Source: Beroe ovata (taxonomy: Eukaryota; Ctenophora; Nuda; Beroida; Beroidae). Taken from it: a DNA stretch of 64,000 bases. The stretch is from assembly GCA_946803715.1 (NCBI GenBank), contig CAMPET010000020.1, positions 285,246-349,245 on the forward strand, given 5' to 3'. This document shows positions 37,301 through 48,130 of this stretch, one piece after another. Position 1 is the first letter of the stretch, and every line of letters begins with the position of its first letter. The notes under the pieces were generated by a model, which searched no databases, had not been told where the DNA came from, and saw only the letters and a list, made by a program, of their open reading frames with translations. Both the position numbers and the translations under genes were made by a program.

Positions 37301-40300
37301 GTCTTAAAATAGACAGAGTTAGAACAAGGATTTACGAAAAACGGTTGCCTACAAGTGTATCAAGCCCATGTTGGTATATAAAAGTATTAAATGGCATTTA
37401 TCCGGGTTTAAAAATAGAAATCTCTCTTTCTTCAGGATATAACGGATACGATTATTAAATTTTATTTCATAAACGAACTTCCATAAAAGGAATAATTGGA
37501 ATTGAGCCTAGGGGGGAGGGAAGGATACGAATCTAGGTACAAAGGTTCATTGTGAGGTGCGACACATAGGTCACAGGTGTGACGATGTGTCACAGAAGTG
37601 ATGACCTCTCATTCTCACAGCTGTTGAAATGAAACTCAATAACTTTGACACCATCTATGAAAGTACATTATCTATGAAAACTCGTGCTAATAACCGTAAT
37701 GCTGTAATGGTTTAGTAAAAGACGCTAAGTCGAACATACACAAAGTAAATGGTAGATCAGCAAAGGGCAAACGTAACACAATAAGGCGTCACATGATGAT
37801 GCGATATACTTATTGATCATATAAATGAGAACATTACTTAACATTACTTAACACATTGAGAGTAAGATTACGTCACTACCCATATGAGATAATACAGTAG
37901 CGACTGTACATATCAAGTAACAAAAGTAGCGTGTTAAAAGTAACAATAGCGCAGAGATACTTAATACTCACAAGACTCAATGAAGCGTGAGAAACTTAAT
38001 TTCATAGGCACGAAGAAGGGAAGAAAAGTGATGCCAAAGATGTAATACTGTAAAAATATTTAATACATTTGATATTAGTGAAAGTTAAGAAAGTTGAATG
38101 GCTTGAGCTCTGATGTAAGTAAGGGCCTTACTGTAAGGCATCTCTCCATGACGTTAGCGTAACTACTATTTAGCGGGTCTCTCTTGACGTCATAGGAGAG
38201 TAAATGACGTCAAAGATTTCAGCAGGTTCAATCCATCTCTTTAAAGTAAAGTCATTATGAATGAAGTTGCAGATGATTGATTTGTAATATAATACTCCTC
38301 GCAATAATATGAATGACGACAGGATTATACTTAAATCACGTGTCATCATGTGTCACGTGCTTCGCATATATTGTTACCACGGTAACGGGCACGTGACGAA
38401 TCACGCGATTGGCTGTGGACACGTTACCTGGTACTTTTCCTCAAGGTCCTGCATAAACATGAGTTCCTTCTGACTTGCTATGATCGAAATGGAGGATCCG
38501 TATTTGCCAAATCTTCCTGCTCTTCCTGAAATTGGACGTATGAGGATTGAGGATTGAGGGAACCATATGCGAATTTTATGCAGAATTTCAAGTAGATTCG
38601 ACCCCATCACAATCACAATATATGCGGCCACATTATCATGGCAAGGACCGTTTTATACCGTTCTCGAGAAACAGCCACCGAAATGTGATATTGGGCCTTG
38701 GGGCCATGGAGGCAAATCGTGAATTTCATTATGTTGCGACTACACGAGTGATTTTATCATTAAAAAGATGTGATTCTTCGTGAAACTTGAGAATTCCATG
38801 ATTACATCAAAACATTGCGTAGCCTACCGGACGTTGGAACGTGATATCGGATTACAGAATGTCGAAAATGATAATTGAGTTGAGCTCGGAAATAGGAAGT
38901 TTATTTTTAGATCGAATGTGACCGGGTTCTCGGTGAACACCGGTTTGATAAGACATACCGCCATAATTGAATAATATTCAATCTCAAATCTTCCGCAATC
39001 TAAATTATAAGTCCTCTCTAAATTATCAGTCCGTCCCAAATATTCAATCATCACCCGTTCACCCATGGCAATAACTCATGTGTTTACCGTTTGCATTTTG
39101 TTTTCATTTGGAAACTGTTAACACACCTGCTCTATGAAGATAAGTGTGGGGATCTGGTGTACCGAGCGTGTTGTTAACAGGGAGATCCATGTTAACAACC
39201 AGATCCACGTGCTCGTTGTCAATACCACGTGCTGTTACGTCAGTGCTTATCAATACGCGGAACCTGGGTGGAAACTGGTAACAACGATTATTGGCAGGAA
39301 TGTCGATATAAGTGGCCTGGGTAAACCCGAATAAATGGAAATAATGGAGGCTAGAAAACACTCTGGTGAGAGGGTAACCAGCACAAGTAAGGGTATGCAC
39401 AAGTTAGGGTGTGCACATGTTAGGGTGTGTACAAGTCAGGATGGGTGCACAGTTAAGGGTGTGCACTGTGTTAGGGTGCACACAGGTTTTAGAGATACCT
39501 GACACACTGACCTACACTCTCTGAAATCGGCCATGGCTTGACTCCTATCTTTCTGTGCCATGTTCCCCGCGATAAGCTGATTAGAGAACCCCTCCTTCGT
39601 CAGTGTCACGCTAATCTCCTCTGCTCCCGTCTGGTAGTTAGAAAACACGAGACACTGCTCAAACACAACGTGAGATAGGACCTCCACCAATCTGCGCAAT
39701 GAGCAGATATATTGCGTGAGTTATAACGCGTGAGTAGAAAATTTGCGTGATCTAACGACGAAACGTCGCTTAAAAACCTCTCCAGACAACTGAAACAATC
39801 ACATTGCAGTGATCAATCACGTGTTCAATCACGTGACACAATATGATACTCACCGGGAAATCTTGTTGCAGAAGATCTGGTGTTTCACTTTATCCGTCTT
39901 GACCGTGTAGTAGTAGTGATGTATACCCTCCAAACCGATATTGTCAGCACTTAGTCTCACGTAGTACGGGTCGCGCATCAGAGTACTGAATTTGGAGTCT
40001 ATGTCCTGTATGGGACATGTGGGCGAGGGTTACAAACATTCCAAATCTCATGACTACAAAATTCCTACACGAAATAATCAAGGATACAGTCAGTGAGTTG
40101 ACTTGTGAAACGTCACTCGGCAGGGCACATATCGTGAACCGATCCCAACTTACTGCGGCAACCCTATTCTCCCTCTTATGATCACCGTTAGCAACGCACG
40201 ATGACGTCACGTGATCACGACATGTGACGTGGTTACAAGTCACGTGGTCACCATTATCATCACGCCAAGGTAAACACCCGTCGTTATTGAACTGTTTTCG

Positions 40301-43300
40301 CTGTAACTGCTTTATGAAGATACTCCGCAACATTGTCATAGTAACGCCGGGAATTCTTTAACAGAGTTCGGATTGGTCAGATTCTTAATAACCGTTCAAA
40401 GTTCAGAGATGTGGAATTTGGCAATGACAGAGAAACAAAATGACAGTAATTGACCAAACTGCTAGAGCATCGAGAGAGGAACTACAATAAAGCAAGGCAA
40501 CAACGCTCCTATGGACTCAGAAATCGATCACGTATACCAACGTTTCAACAATGCCACAATTTGATCGTGTTACAACAATGCCTCTGCTGGTGGAAGGCAC
40601 GCCCAGAGGAAACAACAAAAGAAGAAACAAGAACACACACACATAATATAAAATAGATGCAGGGAGTTCATACAGCTCCATAATGAGCACGGCTTACTGA
40701 CGTAGCGTAGTGTGAGTGGTGCTTGTATAATACTAGCTTGTGACGTCATTATGGTGTATAGCGAGACTAGAGGATTGGTTTGAACTACGTTAGATAAGAC
40801 TCGGATTGCATGGAACATGTAACAAGTGTAGAGATTGGATGAGAAATGAGAATATGAAACTAATCCGATAGGTTGAGACTACCTATACAAATCCGATAGA
40901 TTAAAACTACCCATACAAAAAGGCGGTTAAACGTCGTTTCCCCAGATACTATATGTCTGCTAAAACCAGCAGCAGCTGCTATAGTTGAAGTACAAGCACT
41001 GAGAAAGGGTGTAACTCACACAATCACGGCGGGCAACACCCCATATAACCACGCACACACACTTATAAAGGTAGAAGAGAAGTGTTCTATAAATATATCC
41101 AGAATGCGCAAAATCCATCCCACACCAATCTGGATTCCAGATTGGTTTGGGCTAGATTATGCGCATATTTTACATGTTCCAGTATAATTGTCGCGTTGAA
41201 GGAGGTCGTGGGAATTGGAATTTTGCCAGAAACTTCATCCATTACAGAGAAGAGATGGTAAAACTTGGAAAATTCGCTATTTTTCACCGCCGGTACCCCT
41301 CAAAATTGGGCTCTCGAACGGCAACCTCCCGGTGGTCGGTGATGCTGATGGCCGTGGAATCTCCTAATACCTCTCGAAGTATCGAAGTAAGTTAGTATAT
41401 GGACGATCTAAAACTGCGACCACAATCATAACATGACAAATGGTACAAATGGTGCACAAATAAAGCCCGTACTGTAACATGGTAACATGGTAACATAGTA
41501 TTATGGTATGTATGAAGTATGCTGGTCATGTAATAATATTCAATATGTGCGGATAATAACACTATTGTTAGTATTATAAACACACTCATGTTGATGGATG
41601 TCGCGTAGTGTGAGCTGTCCTGGACCAAAATATCACTGATTTCACTTATTGGAGTTCATCCAACAATGAATCGGCAGGCAGTAAGGGGGCGAATGATGGA
41701 GAGTGAAAGTGAATAATCAGTCTGGAGGAAGTTAGACCCTGACACGCTTCCCTTCACGAACAAAGACTCAATGAGCCTTGAGCAGTGAGCACCTACTGAT
41801 CCCAGACCATTGAATAGGAATCATAGGAACTCAAACCATTGAATAGGAACTCAAACAGTTGAAAATGAGCCGCACCAACATAATACGAACTCTACATCAC
41901 TCCATTAATATGACATCACTTTACTAGTAATGTGTGAGCACGGTAGGTACTTCACTAATGGAGAATGTAGGGAATGATCTACCTTGTGGTAAGTAGCACT
42001 CATCGCAAGGACTTGTTTACTCTTGGGTAGCTGACACGCGAGAGACTTGACTTGGGAGTAGAAACTGTCATCCACCAACTTGTCAGCCTCATCCAATACC
42101 AGTGTCCTGGGATAGTGAGTGGGGGGGGTAATAGTTGTGAAACACTCAATTGTCAGGGGCAGCATTCTGAGTACGATCAGACACACCTCTTGAGCGAATA
42201 AATCAATATTGTTATCATTTCATGAGTGTACCGAAGTACGATGGCCTTTCTACTTGCAATCAATGAAATACCTTCACAGGCATCGGTATAAAATCTAGAA
42301 TTAAGAATTTACCTCACGCATTCAGTATCGAGTACACCATCCTCAATGAGATGAAGAAGTCTGCCCGGTGTTCCTATGACAATGTGTGCCCCTGCCACGC
42401 CCTCCTGTCAACACATACTGTCAACATAATCATACTGTCAACATGATGATCGGAATTCGATATTTTATCCCATTTCCCGGTGAGATAGCACAAAAATTCC
42501 ATCAGATTCGGAATCTGCGGCAAAAATTAGGCCGGAAACATCTATTTTCAGGTTTCTGAGGGCTAAATGAATTTTCGACCCTCCCAACCCAGATTGTTGG
42601 GATTGTGTTTTCATGATTCGGTCATTAGCAACCCGGGAATTGACGAAAATATTTTTTGCCGATTATCAGGTAAAATAGCACCAGCTCCTATGTATTTTTG
42701 GACGCTGAATCGATTGCCGATAGAATTGGGGACTCATCTTGCTTCACTGATGCGGAATTTTCAATCGTCTCCAAAAATTTGTTCCTGTATCGAGTATGGT
42801 TTTGATGTTCAATTCTAGAAATTTTCCCGATAAGATAGCTGTAAAATTCCATCAGATTCGGATTCAGAGGCCAAAATTAAGTGGGAAAATCCTATTTTTA
42901 TGTAGCTGCGAGCAAAATGAATTTTCGACTCTCTTACCCTGGATTTGGGATTTTTGTTTTCCTACTTCTGAAGATCCATGATCGAAAAATGGTGAAAGTA
43001 TTTTTATTTGGTTTCTATAAAAATATCATAGTATCCCAAGTATTTTTGGGCGCTGAATCGATTAGAGAAGTAATTTTGCGGCCATCTTGCTTCCCTGAGC
43101 CGTTATTTCGTTGCGAAACATCGTCAAATTTCTGGTCCGACAAACCCAACTCTCATTTGTCCCCCCCAAAAAACAACCAACTCCTAACCTTATCATCAAT
43201 AGGGTTTGTACCACCAATTACGAGCGTACACTTGAGTTGCGGCATATCGTATGCTAGAGTGGATAGCACGCTCTGTATCTGTGCTGCTATTTCCCGAGTC

Positions 43301-44158
43301 GGGGCCACCACCACGCACTGACACTGGAGAGAAATTGTGAGTGAGAGAGTAGAGAGAGAGAGAGAGAGGGTAAGAGGGGTGAGAGTGTGATAGAGAACTG
43401 AGAAGGGTAAGAGCAATATTGAATAATAGTTAGTGAAGGGGTCTAGGGGTTCAGAGAGAAGTATTGGGGTCGAAAGACAGAAGTGGTTAGAAGTGAAGTG
43501 GTCAGAGAAAGAAGTGGGTAAGATGGTAAAATGGAATATGCAGAGAATCCCAATCCGTCATCACAATTGTCTCACTTTTTGAACTTTCAGATTCATTGCC
43601 TCCAGCACGATAACTCCGAAGACGCAAGTTTTGCCGGTTCCCGACTTCGCTTGCGCTATCACATCTAGCCCTATTCGTCCTATCGGAATAGCTCTCAGCT
43701 GGATGGGAGATGGCCGCTCAAAACCTGTGTGTGTATTACATGTTACATGTGAGTATAAATATCAAACATGTGTCATTAAATGTGGGATTCTTCCGTGCAC
43801 AATACTCAAAACTATGCGTAATATATGCCGGGCATTTTACTTTTATTATGAATCAGTTTATTTTGTGTTTAGGTTCATTCTCGTTAGTTATTCAAAATGA
43901 AAAACTGATCACCCTAACTCTCATTAACACCGGTAATAATATCCATCGATAATTCCAGATCACTCGTCATATCAGAGAAAACCGTATAGTGGTACGTGTA
44001 CGTTTCATGAATATCAAACCTGCATTCTTGAGACCACTCAGTACATGCGGTGAAAGGTGTAGGGCTGAGAAATCGAGTCGCTCCACGGTCTTGATATCGC
44101 TTGTCCGACACACTGCATCTATCTTGTGTGCTATTATAGGCTGTATAACCCGTGGCAT
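34337..44158 (-). CDS. DDX20: DEAD-box RNA helicase DDX20 / Gemin3 (C-terminus cut by gap)
   Basis: Helicase exons are 44020-44158, 43585-43724, 43189-43323, 42313-42404, 41983-42106, 39854-40005, 39512-39691, 39127-39263 and 38428-38525, and together they make exactly 399 codons. Motifs in order are FERPSPIQ (Q motif), AKSGTGKT (I), APTREIA (Ia), TPGR (Ib), DEAD (II), SAT (III), LVFSNYQ (IV), [10 protein letters not shown] (V) and HRAGRAGRFG (VI, usually HRIGRAGR). The RTSD-type start and the [12 protein letters not shown] segment match Gemin3, the SMN-complex helicase that assembles spliceosomal snRNPs. Three more exons, 36340-36909, 35510-35687 and 34337-35191, follow in compatible phases (0, 0, 1) and encode a long disordered tail: an APTPTS repeat, a SEVT repeat, an acidic Asn/Asp stretch and a Ser-rich region with [16 protein letters not shown]. 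That they belong to this gene is inferred from phase and position. A contig join at 36958 lies in the connecting intron. The end is lost at the N at 34336. Confidence 0.88.
36470..36830 (-). repeat. Coding minisatellites (SEVT and APTPTS repeats)
   Basis: CACTTCACTAGT is repeated about eight times at 36473-36570 and translates on the minus strand as SEVT units, one of them changed to REVT. At about 36715-36790, GGGAGTGGGAGCAGAAGT-like units encode PTPTSA repeats. Both lie in the disordered tail of the DDX20 gene model. Confidence 0.85.
36910..38427. other. Intron (about 1.5 kb) of the DDX20 model containing a contig join
   Basis: No coding exon was found on either strand. Because the N at 36958 lies here, the linkage of helicase and tail depends on the scaffolding being right. 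CACGTGAC/GTCACGTG words and one GTTACCACGGTAAC palindrome (38373-38386) cluster at 38335-38405. Confidence 0.5.
40006..41982. other. Long intron (about 2 kb) of DDX20
   Basis: The flanking exons join motif III (SATYHK) to [12 protein letters not shown] without loss of expected residues, so no exon is missing here. TCACGTGA-type words cluster at 40200-40245. Short open frames on both strands have no domain support. Confidence 0.6.
42405..43188. repeat. DDX20 intron carrying inverted copies of the dispersed element seen at 2-3.8 kb
   Basis: TTCCATCAGATTCGG occurs at about 42495 and 42850, TTTTTGGACGCTGAATCGAT at about 42697 and TTTTTGGGCGCTGAATCGAT at about 43045. These are diverged reverse complements of words in the 2.0-3.8 kb repeat region. 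Open frames here (for example 42567-43321) run through the repeat and are not genes. Confidence 0.65.
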
Positions 44159-44807
44159 TGTGTATCATAGAGCTTGGGGAGAGCAGCTAGAAGAGATATT
44201 AAAGTTAGGTTAAGGGAGATGTTAGAGTTATAGATGTTAGAGTTAGATGATGGTAGATATCTATTCAATCTGTTCCCAGTGGAACAGAGGCGGATCGATT
44301 AAGTTGCTACCCTAATTAACAATTCAAAATGAGTATAAGAAATGATTATGAAGAATATATTTTGGGATATGCTGTCATACGATAAAACAACTCGAGTGAT
44401 GTCAGATTTAATGATGAATATCATGTGCCCCTGCTCATCGCTGAGTCTTGACCGTGTTAGGAGAAATTTACCACTATAATCAGTACCACGTGACACTGAG
44501 ACAGGTAATGAAGAGTTATATACGGGCTAATCACAGCAATTATATAAGAGAGTTAGATTGGTCGAGTGAGTACAGTTATCGTCATTTGAATATCAATATC
44601 GATTTTAGGTGCATAACAGCGTGATTATTGCACGCGGAATTGTGTTCTTATTTGTTGCTTTGTCACACACGTACACCAAGGAGTGCATCATCTCAAAAAT
44701 TTTCTTCCCTAAACTTTTTCGAATGCCGATATTCACCTCCGTCATCTCTGCTTACTTTTTCTTACCATAAGACGTAACGAAACGATTTTCCAATATCCAA
44801 CAGAACA
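44159..44807. promoter_or_regulatory. Divergent intergenic region between DDX20 and a GPCR
   Basis: About 650 bases lie between two start codons on opposite strands. A splice acceptor (CCAACAG) immediately precedes the GPCR start, so its 5' UTR is spliced. A TCACGTGGTA-type E-box lies near 44485. Nothing else is recognisable. Confidence 0.4.
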
Positions 44808-46677
44808 ATGATGAATTCGACAGACCCTGGACCTCCTATAAGCACATTCTCCAACGAGCTGGAATACATAGGTTACGGCACTTTCAATGCAACTGAGTTC
44901 ATTGCTAAGTGCAGGGAGACCGCAGGTCTTAAAAACGGTGATATCCTCCTTGGAGTGATCTATGTTCTCATGTCAGTTGTGGGCATCTGCAAAAACATCC
45001 ATGTTCTCTACCGAATGAATCTGATGAGGAAAGAAAAATTAACAATGGTAATGTACTGGGAGACTCCTTCTTTTGCACTTCTTGTACACATTCTATCATG
45101 AATGCTACTGACAAAGCAATTATCTCATACCTCATTTCCCTCAGTCTAAAATATGCTTCTTCATCCTGATTGGTAACTTATCATTGGGTGATATCCTTAT
45201 CCTAACACTGCCAATCTGGGTTTCAATACTTGGTCTATTCAATGATAGATTAATCCTTCAAACTCCCGGAAATCCACTTACAGGTTAATGATCATGCATT
45301 TCAAGGTCATAAACTTGACACTGGGATGATATTCAACCTGTTTTCTTGCTATCACTTCTGTGTTTCAGTGGCCACAGTGTTCATCCACAGTTGTTGCGCA
45401 AGGAACACGATCCTCCTTATAATGCTCATTGCTATATTCAGAGCAGTTTCAATCAGATCACCCCTCCAATCAAGCCTGGTGAGACAAACTTCTTCTTCCC
45501 CAAGACACTATGTTGCATCAGCTATGATGAAACCCTGATATTCCATTCCTCAGGTTATTTCTAAAGTCAAGGCAGTTGCACTCAGTTGCTTATCTTGGAT
45601 CCTTGTTGTGTCATTGTCAGTCTATACGTTGATTGGTGATTTAAAGAGCATCGTTTTCATCAGAGCAACAGCTTTATCAATGGTATGATGGGATGATACA
45701 CAAGAATCATTGAAGAAATAAAGCCTTCCAATCAATAACCTGAGAACAAGTTGAACAACTGCACATGTAAGAAATAAGAATGGAGTTACCTAGAATTTTT
45801 TCAGGTGAGGAAAGATGGAATAGATGACTGGTCAGTTACTGGACAAATACTCACTCCCTTCATGCTTCCAGGATTCATCACATTACTAACATTAGCCTAT
45901 TTACTGCACTTTCTCATAAAGATGTACAGACTAAAACTTTCGAGGTTGAGATCAAATTCTTCTTCCTACAGGTATAAAGTGTTACCAATACAATAATTAC
46001 AATAAATGGTCTTATTTATAAGTTTGTATAATCATCCTCTACTGTCAGGCCAGAAAAAGAATTCAACTCAGTTTTCATGACAATAGGTTTGGTCATCATC
46101 TTTGCAGTTACATACACCCCATGGTATATAAATGGAGTTATGAAAATTCTTATGAACCAGAATGATCAAACAGGCAAATATGAAGCAACCAAATGGCTAT
46201 GTTTCAAAAAGTGAGTAGGTGTGGTTGGCAAACAATTTTGGATAATCAAACCACATAGACAAATCTTGATCTGACCATACTTTTATTTCAGGTTGTACTT
46301 TGAAAACCTTTCAATGGGAGGTTTCTTATTCTTAGGCTCTGCAATCAACCCATTCATTTACGGTAAAACATTGGTAAATCATCCTGCTACCCAAGAAAGG
46401 TCGAATAATACCTTGAGAACTTTGAATGGAATATTCTCCAGATCAAACATCCAGGTTGGTATCTAACTGACAAAACCATATGATTTGCATTGAAACGATG
46501 AATGATCGAAAATTTCTAATAACACTCATATAAAATTAAGCCAAAACTCAGGTAAGCTTGCCTAGAGGAAGGGATGAGTATACAAGCATGGGTCCTTCAC
46601 GGGTATCTATTTTCCCAGCTGCTAAAGGGAATAGAAGGCTGATTCTCAATGAGGAAAGAAGGGACTCTGTGTGTTAG
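44808..46677 (+). CDS. Rhodopsin-class G-protein-coupled receptor, multi-exon
   Basis: Eight exons, 44808-45047, 45145-45283, 45369-45478, 45554-45682, 45805-45971, 46049-46210, 46292-46454 and 46552-46677, give 411 residues. Seven hydrophobic spans follow one another: ILLGVIYVLMSVVGICKNI (a G-x-x-x-N-like TM1), FFILIGNLSLGDILILTLP (N-L-x-x-x-D of TM2), TILLIMLIAIFRAVSI (TM3, DRY position reads FRA), ALSCLSWILVVSLSVYTLI, LPGFITLLTLAYLLHFLI, TIGLVIIFAVTYTPWYIN (TM6, with the Pro expected there) and FLFLGSAINPFIYG (canonical NPxxY in TM7). N-glycosylation sites lie at the N-terminus (NST, NAT). The class A fold is clear. Loss of DRY and the multi-exon structure distinguish it from the receptor at 30105-31505. 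The ligand is unknown. Confidence 0.85.
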
Positions 46678-48130
46678 ATATGTTTCGAATTAAATATATA
46701 TTGGAATGGAAAATAATTGAGTGACTCATTTCTGCATCTTCAATTTTTAATCATATAAAAGAATTCGAAATTTTTTGCTCATTTTAATCATATATTTATA
46801 GAAGCATATTTTGGTTGTTCGACGTTGTAAGCTCTTTTCCAACCGTCGGCGCGGCGACTCGCAGCACAACTTGATATCGCAATCTAGGGTACTGCAACTA
46901 ATAAAAATATTGTTGCATGTTGTAATGTGTTCAAATAACAATATTTATTTTACCGCATTTATAATTTATATGCGCCAAGCCGCGCGCACAGCAAATCTTG
47001 CTGTGCCGCGCGCTCAATGGCAACAGAATCATCATTTGTCGATCGATGATAGACCCTGTCGAGAATTTCGTTTCGCGCGCGCGCGGCGCAAACTTATTCG
47101 CGGCTTGCATCAGCGGTCTAGCATCGCCAGACAAAATCATCATCAACAATGAGAATAGTTTTGATTATGAATTGTCGCACTCACGCTGATCGAGCGTGAT
47201 GCGCGATTGCGCTGCGCGCGCAGTCTGCTTTTGTCAGATGTTCATGTTATACCTGACCTGCTTTTCGCGCGAAACATGATGATGATGGTGCGCGCACCGC
47301 GCGCAATGGACAGTTCAGGTAACATCTGGCAACGCTGTTTCAACTATTATATCTGAAATTTTGCATCATGGCTCATATACGATTTTCACGTACATGTAGT
47401 AACACGTACAGTAGTAACAATTTATTTGCCTTTTCATTTTTATTGGTTTCATAAACTATTGCCGGTTTCCATTTGTCTTCGTCACGTGGTATAATGTTTA
47501 TACTACAATTAATGTTTACCTAAAGTGATTTTGTTGGTGTTCAAGTACAGAGTTGGAGAAAAGTTTTGCAGATTGATGTCTCAAAAGAATCTAATTGAGT
47601 CTTATAAAATCATAAATAACAAAGTTCAGTANGTGTACTGAATAAGGGACCTTCAGGAACACCGTACAAAACATGATGATATTAAGGCGCGCGCGCGGCG
47701 CGCAAGGAACAGGTCAGGTAACATCTGAAAACTCTATTTCAACTATTATATTCCGAGATTTTGCATCATGCCTCAATCCTCATATACGACTTTTTACGTA
47801 CATGTTTTTCAGAAAAACATGTATAGAAAAACTTTTTCTATACAGTAGTAACAATTTATTTGCCTTTTCATCTTTATTGGTTTCAGAAACTATTGCTGGT
47901 TTTTGTTCCATTCGTCATCGTCACGTGGTATAATGTTTATACTACAATTAATGTTTACCTAAAGTGATTTTTCAAGTACAGTGTTGGAAATAAGTTTTGC
48001 AGATTGATGTCTCAAAAGAATCTTTCTTTTCTGAAGTACATCTTTCATGTAGTACGTTGATTAAGTGTGGATTTACCATTCAGTGATAATACACTACAGT
48101 TCTCTTAAGAAGTTGCAACCCTTCAGAATA
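46678..48130. promoter_or_regulatory. Intergenic region with CGCGCG blocks, a hairpin and a duplicated contig end
   Basis: GC-alternating blocks lie at 46845-47340 and 47685-47705. A hairpin-forming inverted repeat occurs at 46982-47013. The sequence from about 47270 to 47625 recurs in diverged form at about 47672-48020 on the other side of the N at 47632. Both copies contain GTCACGTGGTATAATGTTTA. Open frames here do not look coding. The SART1 promoter should lie in the right-hand part. Confidence 0.55.
46982..47013. repeat. GC-rich inverted repeat (hairpin)
   Basis: GCGCGCACAGCAA, a three-base loop and TTGCTGTGCCGCGCGC pair as a 13 bp stem with a one-base bulge. It lies within a longer CGCG-rich block upstream of SART1. 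Confidence 0.75.

Noticed and set aside
42567-43321. Frames on the plus strand inside DDX20
   Set aside because: They overlap a dispersed repeat and, at the right end, lie antisense to a well-supported helicase exon.
46811-47189. Frames across the 46.8-47.2 kb block
   Set aside because: The Arg/Ala-rich translations come from CGCG runs on both strands at once and are not supported by splice sites.
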